A DNA stretch of 64,000 bases from Mesorhizobium sp. AR02 (GCF_024746835.1 NZ_CP080531.1:5538001-5602000); one strand, 5' to 3'; shown: positions 34,107-42,597, numbered from the stretch's first letter. The notes: generated by a model from the sequence alone, not told the origin. Numbers and translations: made by a program.

Positions 34107-35410
34107 CACGATACCCTTTTCCAGATTGTCGATGCCGGCAGGGCGGGGCGGGCGAGCGACAGGATGAAATCGGTCAGGCTTTTCACCGACGAGCCATCGA
34201 TGAGATCGTCGAGGTCAGGCAGGATGGCGCGGAGTGCCGCGGTGGCCGGCTGGAAGCGCGGGTCACCGGCCAAAGGTGTGGCCAGCGACAGCCGGAAGGC
34301 GCGGGCACTCAGCCGGCGCATCGCCGTCTCCAGTTCGGCATGATCACCGCGCTCCAAAGCATCCGAGAGGATGACGACCGCCGCACCGCGCGCGAAGGAC
34401 GAAAAGCGCGGCACCGAGAGGAAGGCGAGCAGCGTCGGTCCCATGCGGGTTCCGCCGTCCCAGTCGTCGACCTGGGCGGCGGCGCGCGCCAATGCCTGGT
34501 CGCGGTCGCGGATGCGCAGGGCCGCGGTGATGCGGGTCAGCCGCGTGCCGAAGGTGAAGATCTCGGCGCGGTCGGCACCCTGTACGGCGGCATGCGCCAG
34601 CTTGAGATAATCCGCCGTGTGCAGTTTCATCGAGCCGGAGACGTCGATCAAGAGCAGCAGTTTGCGCGGCACGGTCTGGCGCCGGCGCAGCAGCGGCGAG
34701 GGGACATCGCCATCGGCGCTGACGATTTCGCGCAGCGAGCGGCGCAGGTCGAGCTTGCCGCGCGAATGGGTGCGCACGGTGCGGAAGGAGCGGCGGGCGG
34801 GCAGGGCCGAGGCGAGCTTGCGGCGGAAGGCGGTCAGCCTGTCGTCGTCGCGCTGGAAATCGCGGGTGCTCAATTGCTCCAGGGCCGAGGACAGTTCGCC
34901 GCCTTCCTGGCTGTGCTCGGCTTCCATCCGTCGGTCGTCGGCGCCGCCATCGTCCTTGATGCGGGTTTCCTCATCGGCGTCGCCTTCGATCACGGCTGAT
35001 GTGTTGCCATAGAAATGGCTCTGGAAATGCGCTTCGAATTCGTCGCGGCGGTCGGGGGGCGGTGCGAGCGTGGCAAGGGCGGCCTCGCGGACGTCGGCCA
35101 TCGAGCGTGGTCCGAGCAGTGTCACCGCCTGCATGAAGCCGGAAATCTGCTCGGGTGCTACGGCGAAGCCGTAGCGGCGCAAAAGGCGGCCGAAGCCGAG
35201 GAAGGGTTGGGCGGTGCGGGGTAAGCTCTCCTCGCCCCGTTTACGGGGGTCCGAAGGACGGGTCGAGACAGGCGGCTCGACCCCTGATGCCGGCAGGCAG
35301 GTGAGGGGCGGCGCCACCTTCTGCCCACCATGGCGCTGCCCCTCATCCGCCCCTTCGGGGCACCTTCTCCCCGTGAACGGGGAGAAGGGATTGTCGAAGT
35401 CCCGCGTCAC
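34106..35410 (-). CDS. coxE: CoxE-like VWA domain protein with repeat-encoded N-terminal insert
   Basis: A 434-residue von Willebrand A domain protein. The MIDAS motif DVSGS is at 256-260, in a strand LLLLIDVSGSM, with the Thr and Asp of GGTRMG and VVILSDALE further on. CoxE works with the MoxR-type ATPase CoxD in maturing molybdenum hydroxylases. The GTG at 35410 is chosen because it gives a GTGA overlap with the CoxD-like stop. Residues about 8-64 (Pro-, Arg- and Gly-rich) are encoded by a palindromic repeat that stays in frame; homologous sequence resumes at AQPFLGFGRLLRRYGFAVAPEQ. A TTG start after the repeat (codon in GRLLRR) is the alternative if the repeat is not translated. Confidence 0.75.
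   Translation of the reverse strand: MTRDFDNPFSPFTGRRCPEGADEGQRHGGQKVAPPLTCLPASGVEPPVSTRPSDPRKRGEESLPRTAQPFLGFGRLLRRYGFAVAPEQISGFMQAVTLLGPRSMADVREAALATLAPPPDRRDEFEAHFQSHFYGNTSAVIEGDADEETRIKDDGGADDRRMEAEHSQEGGELSSALEQLSTRDFQRDDDRLTAFRRKLASALPARRSFRTVRTHSRGKLDLRRSLREIVSADGDVPSPLLRRRQTVPRKLLLLIDVSGSMKLHTADYLKLAHAAVQGADRAEIFTFGTRLTRITAALRIRDRDQALARAAAQVDDWDGGTRMGPTLLAFLSVPRFSSFARGAAVVILSDALERGDHAELETAMRRLSARAFRLSLATPLAGDPRFQPATAALRAILPDLDDLIDGSSVKSLTDFILSLARPALPASTIWKRVS
35219..35391. repeat. Palindromic repeat inserted in frame in the CoxE-like gene
   Basis: Same family as 33064-33209. One end contains the perfect hairpin CCTTCTCCCC-GTGAAC-GGGGAGAAGG (35363-35388); the other end has CCCCGTTTACGGGG (35235-35248), and GGTCGAG/CTCGACC and GTGAGGGGCGGCGCC/GGCGCTGCCCCTCAT pairs lie inside. 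Length is a multiple of three or nearly so, and no stop is met in the frame of the host gene on the minus strand. Boundaries are approximate. Confidence 0.7.
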
Positions 35411-36288
35411 ACCAGCGCCTCCTCGACGATGCGGCCGAGTTCCAATGCGATGTAGGACAAATCCTCCTCGTCCTTGATCAGCACGCCAATGGCGCGGCGG
35501 AAGGCTTCCGGCCACGGGCTGCCGCCTTTTTCGAGGATGGTGGCGGCATTGGCCCATTCGACCGCCTCGGCGATGCCGGGCGGCTTGGCCAGCGGCCGGG
35601 CGCGGATGGCCTGCACGGCTGACGCCACCGCGCGCGCGGTGGCCTGCGCCACGTCGCCGGCACGCAGCATGATGATGGCGGCCTCGCGCTCGGCATCGGG
35701 ATAGCCGATCCAGTGGTAGACGCAGCGCCGCCGCAGCGCTTCGGCGAGTTCGCGGGTGCGGTTCGAGGTCAGGATGACGATCGGCTGCGCGGCGGCGCGG
35801 ATCGTGCCGCGCTCAGGAATGCTGATCTGGAAATCGGACAGGAATTCCAGCAGCAGCGCCTCGAATTCATGGTCGGAACGGTCGATCTCGTCGACCAGCA
35901 GCACGCGCTGCTCTGGCGCCTTCAGCACCTGCAGCAGCGGCCGCGCGATCAGGAAGCGGTCGTCATAGATGTCGATCTCATGCTCGCCGGCATGGCGGAT
36001 GGCGAGCAGCTGGCGCTGGTAGTTCCATTCGTAGAGCGCATGCGCGGCATCGATGCCCTCATAGCATTGCAGCCGCACCAGATCGCGGCCGAGCAGTTCG
36101 GCGATCGCCTTCGCCGCTTCCGTCTTGCCAACGCCCGGCGCCCCTTCGAGCAGCAGCGGCTTGCCGAGCCGTATGGCCAGGAAGATGGCGGTCGCCAGGC
36201 TGTCATCGGCCAGATAGCGCGAGGCGGCGAGATGCTCCGCCACCGCCTCCGGCGAGGTCGCGACAGTCTCTGCATTCACTCCAGACAT
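35407..36288 (-). CDS. coxD: MoxR/CoxD-like AAA+ ATPase
   Basis: A 293-residue MoxR-family ATPase. Walker A GAPGVGKT (49-56), Walker B VLLVDEID (129-136), sensor-1 region IVILTSNRTREL, and arginine finger region LRRRCVYHWIGYPDAERE. In the CO dehydrogenase system CoxD is a membrane-associated chaperone that helps build the active-site metal cluster, acting with CoxE. ATG 36288 lies 8 bases after the molybdopterin subunit stop. Upstream in-frame extension overlaps that gene and lacks homology. Confidence 0.87.
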   Translation of the reverse strand: MSGVNAETVATSPEAVAEHLAASRYLADDSLATAIFLAIRLGKPLLLEGAPGVGKTEAAKAIAELLGRDLVRLQCYEGIDAAHALYEWNYQRQLLAIRHAGEHEIDIYDDRFLIARPLLQVLKAPEQRVLLVDEIDRSDHEFEALLLEFLSDFQISIPERGTIRAAAQPIVILTSNRTRELAEALRRRCVYHWIGYPDAEREAAIIMLRAGDVAQATARAVASAVQAIRARPLAKPPGIAEAVEWANAATILEKGGSPWPEAFRRAIGVLIKDEEDLSYIALELGRIVEEALV

Positions 36289-36296
36289 CTCGTCTC

Positions 36297-37301
36297 TCAA
36301 TTCGCCGCTTGCGCCTTGAGCGCGCGCAAAATGCGCTCCGGCGTGATCGGCAGCGTGTCGATGCGCACGCCAACGGCGTCGAAGACGGCGTTGGCAACCG
36401 CCGGGATCTGCGGGTTGGCGCACATTTCGCCGGGTCCCTTGGCGCCGTAAGGGCCGTCGGCCGATGGCCGTTCCAGCACGATGATCTCGGTCTCGGCGAG
36501 ATCGCCCGGACCCGGCATCAGATACTGGTTGAAGTCGGTGCCGCCATGGTCGCGGTTGGGATAGTAGGGCTCGGTGGTCTCGTAGAGCGCGTGGCTGATG
36601 CCCATCCAGGAGCCGCCGACCAGCTGCTGCTCGACCATTTTGGGGTTCAGCGCACGGCCGATCTCGAAGACGTTCTTCACGTTAAGCACGGTGACCTCGC
36701 CGGTCTCGTCGTCGACCTCGACCTCGACCACGGTGCAGGCGTGCGCATAGCAAGTGGACGGCTTCATCGCACCGGTTTCTTTCTCCGGATAGGTGCGCGG
36801 GATCAGGAACATGCCGCGGCCTGAGATCGAGCGACCGCGCTTGAAATGCGCCGACAGCGCGACATCGAAGATCGAGATCGACTTTTGCGGCGCGCCCTTG
36901 ACCAGGATGTTGCCCTGGCCGTCGGTCTCGAGGTCGGAGGCGTTCACTTCCAGTTCCTCGGCCGCCACTTCCAGCATCACCTGGCGGGCTTCCTTGGCCG
37001 CCTGGATGACGGCGTTGCCGGCGCGGTGGGTGCCGCGCGAGGCAAACGTGCCCATGCAGTGCGGACCTGTGTCGGTGTCGGCGGTGTCGACGACGACACG
37101 GTCGGTCGGCACGCCGATCGTCTCGGCGCAGATCTGCGCCATGATCTGCTTCATGCCCTGGCCGAGATCGACCGAGGACAGCGTCACCATGAAATTGCCG
37201 GTCGGTGTCGAATGCACCAGCGCTTGCGTCGGGTCGCCGCCGAGATTCATGCCGGTGGGATAGTTGATGGCGGCAACGCCGCGTCCACGCCTGATCGCCA
37301 T
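36297..37301 (-). CDS. Molybdenum hydroxylase, molybdopterin-binding subunit, C-terminal half
   Basis: A 334-residue protein matching only the second half of CoxL/XDH large subunits: the ribosome-proximal start MAIRRGRGVA, QGMKQIMAQICAETIG, the FASRGTHRAGNAV segment that binds the cofactor, and GAKGPGEMCANPQI containing the catalytic glutamate (GxGE). It begins one base after the stop of the first-half gene. Splitting into about 50 and 37 kDa subunits is known for nicotinate dehydrogenase (NdhL/NdhM), so this may be natural; a one-base deletion would also fuse the two frames. Confidence 0.8.
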   Translation of the reverse strand: MAIRRGRGVAAINYPTGMNLGGDPTQALVHSTPTGNFMVTLSSVDLGQGMKQIMAQICAETIGVPTDRVVVDTADTDTGPHCMGTFASRGTHRAGNAVIQAAKEARQVMLEVAAEELEVNASDLETDGQGNILVKGAPQKSISIFDVALSAHFKRGRSISGRGMFLIPRTYPEKETGAMKPSTCYAHACTVVEVEVDDETGEVTVLNVKNVFEIGRALNPKMVEQQLVGGSWMGISHALYETTEPYYPNRDHGGTDFNQYLMPGPGDLAETEIIVLERPSADGPYGAKGPGEMCANPQIPAVANAVFDAVGVRIDTLPITPERILRALKAQAAN

Positions 37302-37302
37302 T

Positions 37303-38670
37303 TCAAGCTCCGTTCTTGTAGGAAGACATCACCATGTATTTCTCCGCCACCGGCCAGTTGGCGGCGCGCGAGGCTTCCTGCATGCACTCGATCAGGGCTG
37401 CCCCTTCGGTCGGCTGCCGATGCGCCTTCATGTCGCCATCGCGATAGGCGTTGATGAAGCGAAATTCGAGCGGGTCCATGCCGATCAGCCGCGCCAGCTT
37501 GTCCATCTGCACCTCCAGTGCGAAATCGCCGATGGTGACGCCGAAGCCGCGCATGGCCGACGACGGCGTGCGGTTGGTGTAGACGCAGTAGGTGTCGATC
37601 CAGACATTGGGGATGGTGTAGGGGCCGGGATAGTGCCCGGCGCCCTTCTGCGCGCCATAGGGCGAGTGGCGCGAATAGGCGCCGGCATCGGTGTAGCCCG
37701 TGACTTTGCGCGCGACTATGCGGCCGTCCTTCATCACGCCGTCCTTGATGACGACCTTTTCGGCCGCGCGGGGTGACGAGATCTGCATCTCTTCTTCGCG
37801 GCTGTAGATGAAGGACACCGGGCGGCCGGTGAGCTTGGCGCCGAGGATGGCGATCGGTTCGACGATGACGTCGACCTTGCCGCCAAAGCCGCCGCCGACG
37901 GTGCCGCCGACGAAATGCAGCTTGCTGCCCGGCATCTGCAGGATGATCGAGGCGTTGTCGAGGGTGAAGAACATCGCCTGCGTGTTGGTGTAGCAGGTGA
38001 AGCGGTCATTGCCCTCGGGCACCACCACGCAGCCGGTGGTTTCGGTCGGCGCATGCTCGATCGGCGAGGACTGGTAGCTCTGCTCCAGTATGTGGTCAGC
38101 GCTGGCAAAGCCCGCCTCGACATCGCCAAAGCGCACCTTGCGGCATTCGCCGCTGTCATAGAGGTAATAGTTCTGGCCGTGATATTCATTGACCAGCGGC
38201 GCGCCGGGCTTCAGCGCTTCCTCCATGTCGAAGACGGCCGGCAGCACCTCGTAGTCGACCTTGACCTTGGCGGCGGCCTCTTGCGCGGCGCGTTCGGTCT
38301 CGGCCAGCACCGCCACCACGGCCTCGCCCTTCCAGCGCACCTTGCCGTCGGCCAGCACCGTCTCGTCCTCCGGCCCGATCTGGATCAGGATCAGGATGGT
38401 GTAGACATTGTGCGGCACGTCATTGGCGGTCAGTATTTTGACCACCCCCGGATGCTTCTCCGCTTCCGAGGTGTCGATCGAGCGAATGCGGGCATGGTGG
38501 TGCGGGCTGCGCACCATCTTCAGGTGCAGCATGCCGGGAAAGTTGCGGTCGGCGAAAAAAGCTGTCTTGCCGGTGACATGGCCGGGCGAATCCGAGCGGG
38601 GCCGGGGCTGGCCGATCTCGTGCAGATCGTCCTTGCGGACATCGGCGAAGTAGTTTTTCCGCAATTCCAT
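37303..38670 (-). CDS. Molybdenum hydroxylase, molybdopterin-binding subunit, N-terminal half
   Basis: A 455-residue first half of a xanthine-dehydrogenase family large subunit: aldehyde oxidase a/b hammerhead domain (about 30-145) then the first molybdopterin domain, with GGTVGGGFGGK at 255-265, GYTDAGAYS and AMRGFGV. The last motif is the xanthine dehydrogenase form, not the cysteine-bearing AYRCSFR of CO dehydrogenase, so CO is not the likely substrate. It ends with KNGA and a TGA; the second-half gene begins immediately. The ATG at 38670 lies 11 bases after the stop of the iron-sulfur subunit gene, preceded by GAGGGGAAGCACC. Confidence 0.82.
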   Translation of the reverse strand: MELRKNYFADVRKDDLHEIGQPRPRSDSPGHVTGKTAFFADRNFPGMLHLKMVRSPHHHARIRSIDTSEAEKHPGVVKILTANDVPHNVYTILILIQIGPEDETVLADGKVRWKGEAVVAVLAETERAAQEAAAKVKVDYEVLPAVFDMEEALKPGAPLVNEYHGQNYYLYDSGECRKVRFGDVEAGFASADHILEQSYQSSPIEHAPTETTGCVVVPEGNDRFTCYTNTQAMFFTLDNASIILQMPGSKLHFVGGTVGGGFGGKVDVIVEPIAILGAKLTGRPVSFIYSREEEMQISSPRAAEKVVIKDGVMKDGRIVARKVTGYTDAGAYSRHSPYGAQKGAGHYPGPYTIPNVWIDTYCVYTNRTPSSAMRGFGVTIGDFALEVQMDKLARLIGMDPLEFRFINAYRDGDMKAHRQPTEGAALIECMQEASRAANWPVAEKYMVMSSYKNGA

Positions 38671-38681
38671 GGTGCTTCCCC

Positions 38682-39164
38682 TCAGGCCGCGTTCTGCGAA
38701 TTGGCACGGGCGGCAGTGAGCACCGCTTGGATGATCGGCTCGTAGCCGGTGCAACGGCAGATGTTGCCCGACAGCGCCTCGACCACCTCGTCGCGGCTGG
38801 GGTTGGGCGTGTGGTCGAGCAGCACCTTGGCGGCCATGATCATGCCCGGCGTGCAGAAGCCGCATTGCGTGGCGAAGGTGTCGAGAAAGGCGCGCTGCAA
38901 GGGATGCAGGACGCCACTTTCCGACAGTCCCGACGTCGTGGTGATGGTCGCGCCATTGCAGGTTTCAGCCAGCGTCAGGCAGGACAGCCTCAGCTCGCCG
39001 TCGATGATGACTGAACAAGCGCCGCAAGTGCCTTGGTGGCAGCCGCCTTTCGGCGACGTGTCGCCGATCTTGTCGCGCAAGGCGTTGAGCAGCGTCGTGC
39101 CGCTGTCGATGAATTCGGCTTTTTCGGAGCCGTTGAGCGTGAACTGAACCGGGACCTTCGCCAT
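38682..39164 (-). CDS. Molybdenum hydroxylase [2Fe-2S] small subunit (CoxS-like)
   Basis: A 160-residue iron-sulfur subunit with both cluster sites: the plant-ferredoxin type set Cys42, Cys47, Cys50 and Cys62 (CHQGTCGAC), and the helical set CGFC (101, 104) with CRC (136, 138). It transfers electrons from the molybdenum centre to the FAD subunit encoded just upstream. Length is typical. Preceded by AAGGAGGAAAC. Confidence 0.92.
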   Translation of the reverse strand: MAKVPVQFTLNGSEKAEFIDSGTTLLNALRDKIGDTSPKGGCHQGTCGACSVIIDGELRLSCLTLAETCNGATITTTSGLSESGVLHPLQRAFLDTFATQCGFCTPGMIMAAKVLLDHTPNPSRDEVVEALSGNICRCTGYEPIIQAVLTAARANSQNAA

Positions 39165-39223
39165 GTTTCCTCCTTGCGCGCCTGTCCGACGGATCGGACA
39201 GGCGCGCGCCCCCCAAGGGGCAA

Positions 39224-40018
39224 TTAACTCAGCAGCAGCCGGCCGAGATGGACCGGCAGGACTTCAGCGCGGTACCAGGCGCTGGCGATCGGATCGGTGA
39301 TCGCTGCGGTGCCTTCGGTGGCGGCGGCCAGCGCTGCCGCGATGCCGTTCTGGTCAAGCGACTTTCCCTTGAGCGCCTTTTCCGCCGCCTTGGCACGCAG
39401 CGGCCGGTCCGCCATGCAGCCAAGCGCGATCCGCGCCGAAGAGACGGTGCCGTCGGCAGCCTGTTCCAGAACCGCGGCGATGCTCAGCACCGAGACGCCC
39501 TTGGGCTTGACCCGCGACACTTTCAGGAAGCGGAAGCCGTCAGTCCTTGGAAGCGTGAAGCTGACCGAGGCGACGATGGCACGGCTGTCGTCCCTCCCGG
39601 AGAGAAATGTCTCGATGGGCAATTCGCCATCATCGGTGCTGATCGTGGCATCGAGCGCCAGCAGTGCCACGGCGAAGTCGCCATAGGGCGCCGGCGCAAA
39701 CAGATTGCCGCCAACGGTCGCCATGTTGCGAATAGCCGGGCCGCCGACAGCGCGCGCGGCCTTTGCGAGCGTGCCGAGGTCGGGATGACGGGCGATCGCC
39801 GCCATGGTCACCGAAGCGCCGATGCGGACCTTGCCGCCGGAGACCGCGATAGCCGACAGGGCCGGATCCGTCGACCTGATCAGGCTGGAGACCGAAATAT
39901 CGCCTTCATTGGCCGCGCGGACCACGAGTGTACCCCCACCGAAATAGCGGGTGCCCTGGGCCTTCAGCGCCGCGTTGGCGTCCTCCACCGTTGCAAAGGT
40001 CTGCAGTGCCAGTGCCAT
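39224..40018 (-). CDS. Molybdenum hydroxylase FAD-binding medium subunit (CoxM-like)
   Basis: A 264-residue FAD-binding subunit. The two flavin motifs are recognisable: GGTLVVRAANEG (about 28-39, usually GGHSL) and the AIRNMATVGGNLF segment (about 95-107, usually IRNxGTxGGN). The C-terminal CO dehydrogenase flavoprotein domain ends the protein. FAD is the electron exit of the complex. In the operon between the CoxG-like and iron-sulfur subunit genes. Confidence 0.87.
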   Translation of the reverse strand: MALALQTFATVEDANAALKAQGTRYFGGGTLVVRAANEGDISVSSLIRSTDPALSAIAVSGGKVRIGASVTMAAIARHPDLGTLAKAARAVGGPAIRNMATVGGNLFAPAPYGDFAVALLALDATISTDDGELPIETFLSGRDDSRAIVASVSFTLPRTDGFRFLKVSRVKPKGVSVLSIAAVLEQAADGTVSSARIALGCMADRPLRAKAAEKALKGKSLDQNGIAAALAAATEGTAAITDPIASAWYRAEVLPVHLGRLLLS

Positions 40019-40029
40019 GGCCCGCTCCT

Positions 40030-40473
40030 TCAGCTCTGGCCGGTAAAATGGCTCTTCAGGGCATTGAAGCCGCCCTGGAAGACGTTGGCGCCCATGCCGG
40101 CGGCGATCTTGTCGGCTTCTTCAGGTGCCGCATCGAAGCTGGCGGTCCATTCGGCATAGGTGCGGTCGCCATCGGTGACGCGGCGCAATTGCAGCGTTGC
40201 CTTGTGGTTGGTGAGCGGCTGCGGCGTCTCCAGGATGGAGTAGCTGACGAGGAAGTTCTCATCGGAGAAGTCGAGCAGCTTTTCACGGATGCGCGCGCCG
40301 CTGGCGAGCTCGAAATTGCGCACGCAGCCGATCGTGCCGGCATCCTTGCCGTCCTCGATATGGCTTTCGACCATGCGTGGATGCCAGCCCGGCAGGCCGT
40401 TGAAGTCGCGTATGCGCGCCCAGACCTTTTCGACCGGCGCGTCGATGACGCTGGAGATGGTGACTTTGGCCAT
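40030..40473 (-). CDS. SRPBCC family protein (CoxG-like)
   Basis: A 147-residue START/SRPBCC fold protein: VTISSVIDAPVEKVWARIRDF at the N-terminus, GLPGWHPRM, IREKLLDFSDENFLVSYSILETP and the C-terminal helix GMGANVFQGGFNALKSHF. Such proteins bind hydrophobic ligands; CoxG is a membrane-anchoring factor in CO oxidisers, but this one lacks the C-terminal hydrophobic tail. First gene of the molybdenum hydroxylase operon, with a promoter at 40533-40561. Confidence 0.78.
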   Translation of the reverse strand: MAKVTISSVIDAPVEKVWARIRDFNGLPGWHPRMVESHIEDGKDAGTIGCVRNFELASGARIREKLLDFSDENFLVSYSILETPQPLTNHKATLQLRRVTDGDRTYAEWTASFDAAPEEADKIAAGMGANVFQGGFNALKSHFTGQS

Positions 40474-40528
40474 AGGACGTTCCCTTGCGAATGCGACAGC
40501 CGGGCAAGGGTAGGGCGCCGGTCACGGC

Positions 40529-40561
40529 GACGCTTATCAAAGCGTCTTGTGCGCGTATCAA
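40529..40561 (-). promoter_or_regulatory. Promoter with palindromic operator for the molybdenum hydroxylase operon
   Basis: On the minus strand TTGATA (40561-40556) and GATAAG (40538-40533) are separated by 17 bases, a fair sigma70 promoter. An 18-base palindrome, GACGCTTATCAAAGCGTC (40529-40546, 7-base arms), covers the -10 element and is a candidate operator, possibly for the AraC regulator encoded 50 bases upstream. The same palindrome could alternatively end the AraC transcript. Confidence 0.45.
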
Positions 40562-40593
40562 GGAGTCTGAAAAAGCGGGCTCAGCAGGCCGGC

Positions 40594-41421
40594 TCAGGCA
40601 TTCGCCCGGGCGGCCTCGCGGTAAAGCGTCGGCGGCACGCCGACATGGTCGCGGAAGAAGCGCGAGAAATTGCCTTGCGTGGTGAAGCCGAGATTGCAGG
40701 CGACCGAGATCAGCGGCTCCTGCGACCATTGCAGCTGCCGCACGGCTTCCTCCATGCGCAGCGTGTTCCAGTAGACGTTGGGCGTCAGATTGGTCTGTTC
40801 CTTGAATAGCGCAAAGAAATGCGGCCGCGACAGGCCAACGCTGCGCGCCACGTCGTCGAAGGAGATGCGCTCGCAGACATTGGCCTTCATCAGCTGGATT
40901 GCCTTGCGGACGCGGAAATCCTGCATGGTGTTGATGCGGGTGCGCGCCTCATGTGGCGCCGAGGCATCGGCGGCATCGAGCACCGAGTCGATGAAGCGCT
41001 CGATCTCGTAATTGGCGATATCGTCGATGCTTTCATTGTCGGTCAGATGGTCGAGCAGGCTGGCGGCGGCCTGGTGCAGCCAGGGCTCCAGCGTGATCGC
41101 CGCCTGCGAAAATAGCGGCGCGGAGGAGGGCAGGTCACGGCGGCGCCGCGCCCAGTCGGGATCGATGTAGAAGGCTAGGAACAGACCGGGCGTTCCGTTC
41201 TGCGACAGGACATGGCTGTGCGGCTGGAAGGAATTGATGCCGGCGGCGGTGCATGGTCCAAGCCGGACCGTTTCGCGGCCGATGGTCATCTCGCCGGCGG
41301 TGCCTTCGAGCCAGATGATCAGATGTGCCTCGACATGGGCATGGGTGACGAAGTCGCTTGCGACATTCAGGACAGAAACATGTCCGAACCGGCCCCAGTA
41401 GAGCCTGATCGCGTCCGTCAT
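40594..41421 (-). CDS. AraC-family transcriptional regulator
   Basis: A 275-residue regulator with an N-terminal cupin-like sensing domain (about 1-150) and a C-terminal double helix-turn-helix: RISFDDVARSVGLSRPHFFALFKE and LISVACNLGFTTQGNFSRFFRDHVG. The ATG at 41421 has a GCGGGAGGATATACC ribosome site; an upstream in-frame extension to 41499 lacks one. It precedes the molybdenum hydroxylase operon on the same strand and is its likely activator, with the hydroxylase substrate as possible effector. Confidence 0.85.
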   Translation of the reverse strand: MTDAIRLYWGRFGHVSVLNVASDFVTHAHVEAHLIIWLEGTAGEMTIGRETVRLGPCTAAGINSFQPHSHVLSQNGTPGLFLAFYIDPDWARRRRDLPSSAPLFSQAAITLEPWLHQAAASLLDHLTDNESIDDIANYEIERFIDSVLDAADASAPHEARTRINTMQDFRVRKAIQLMKANVCERISFDDVARSVGLSRPHFFALFKEQTNLTPNVYWNTLRMEEAVRQLQWSQEPLISVACNLGFTTQGNFSRFFRDHVGVPPTLYREAARANA

Positions 41422-41598
41422 GGGTATATCCTCCCGCAGACGACTGGCCTCCCTTCGCCTGCATCGAGGATTGTGCGGCCGGTTTCCGGTCTCCGTCAAG
41501 GCATCGGCTGTTGGCCGGTACTGATGGCGGGCCGCTTCAGCCGATTTTCAGACTGAGCGATAGGAACCGGAACGAATAGCGCTCCGACGCAAACCCCG

Positions 41599-42597
41599 TC
41601 AGTCGCTGCGCCTGAAATTGCGGATGCGGTCGAACAGCACCGCCATCAGGATGGCGCCGCCGATGAAGGTGCCTTGCCAGAAGGCGTTGATGCCAAGCAG
41701 GCCAAGGCTGTTGCGGATCACCTCGATGAGGGCCGCGCCGACGATGGCGCCGAAGGCGGTGCCGACGCCGCCGGCCAGGTTGGCGCCGCCGATGACGGTG
41801 GCGGCGATGACCTGGAGTTCCATGCCGGTGCCGAGATTGGTGGTGACGGCGCCGAGCCAGCCGGTCTGGATGATGCCGGCAATGCCCGCCGACAGCGCCG
41901 AGATCATGTAGACGGCGACCTTGATCTGGCGCACCGGCACGCCGGTCAGCGTTGCCGCGTGCTCGTTGCCGCCAATGGCGAAGATGTGCCGGCCGAACTT
42001 GGTCCAGCGCAGGATGAAGCCGGTGATCAGCGCCAAAAGGATCATGTAGAGCACCGGATTGGCGATGCCGAACACCCAGGCGCCGCCGCCGAGCGCCAGC
42101 AGCTTGTTGTGGTCCGGCCCGAACTGGAAGACGACCGTGTTGTTGGAGGCGACCATGGCCAGGCTGCGGGCAATCGACAGCATGCCGAGCGTCACCACGA
42201 AGGGCGGGAAACCGAGATAGGCGATCAAAATGCCGTTGAAGGCACCGATGGCGAGCGCGGTGGCGATCGAGGCCAGGATGCCAATTTCGATCGAGTAGCC
42301 GGCATGCATGGTGACGGCCAGCACCATCGACGACAGGCACAGCACCGAGCCGACCGACAGGTCGATGCCGCCGGTGATGATGACGAAGGTCATGCCGAGC
42401 GCGATGATGGCGACGAAGGTGATGTTGCGGGTGATGTTGTAGAGGTTCTTCGAGGTGGCGAAGGCGTCGGTGGCAAACGACAGGAAGATGCAGGCGAGGA
42501 TGACGGCGATCACCACCCAGAAGGTCTGGCTGGAGAACATCCGCGACAGGAAAGTGTGCTGCTTCTGCGCGATCGTCTGGTCAAGGGTGACTGCCAT
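41599..42597 (-). CDS. CUT2 sugar ABC transporter permease
   Basis: A 332-residue RbsC-type permease: IITGGIDLSVGSVLCLSS (about 73-90), AFNGILIAYLGFPPFVVTLGML, a cytoplasmic loop IFAIGGNEHAATLTGVPVRQIK and ATVIGGANLAGGVGTAFGAIVGA near the C-terminus, with 8-10 membrane segments. Probably forms a homodimer with the ATPase encoded just upstream (42659-43402) and receives substrate from the divergently encoded binding protein at 43890. Confidence 0.88.
   Translation of the reverse strand: MAVTLDQTIAQKQHTFLSRMFSSQTFWVVIAVILACIFLSFATDAFATSKNLYNITRNITFVAIIALGMTFVIITGGIDLSVGSVLCLSSMVLAVTMHAGYSIEIGILASIATALAIGAFNGILIAYLGFPPFVVTLGMLSIARSLAMVASNNTVVFQFGPDHNKLLALGGGAWVFGIANPVLYMILLALITGFILRWTKFGRHIFAIGGNEHAATLTGVPVRQIKVAVYMISALSAGIAGIIQTGWLGAVTTNLGTGMELQVIAATVIGGANLAGGVGTAFGAIVGAALIEVIRNSLGLLGINAFWQGTFIGGAILMAVLFDRIRNFRRSD

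Noticed and set aside
37303..38670. CO dehydrogenase large subunit (CoxL)
   Set aside because: The cofactor loop is AMRGFGV, the xanthine-dehydrogenase form, and lacks the cysteine motif of form I CO dehydrogenase; accessory genes alone do not prove CO oxidation.
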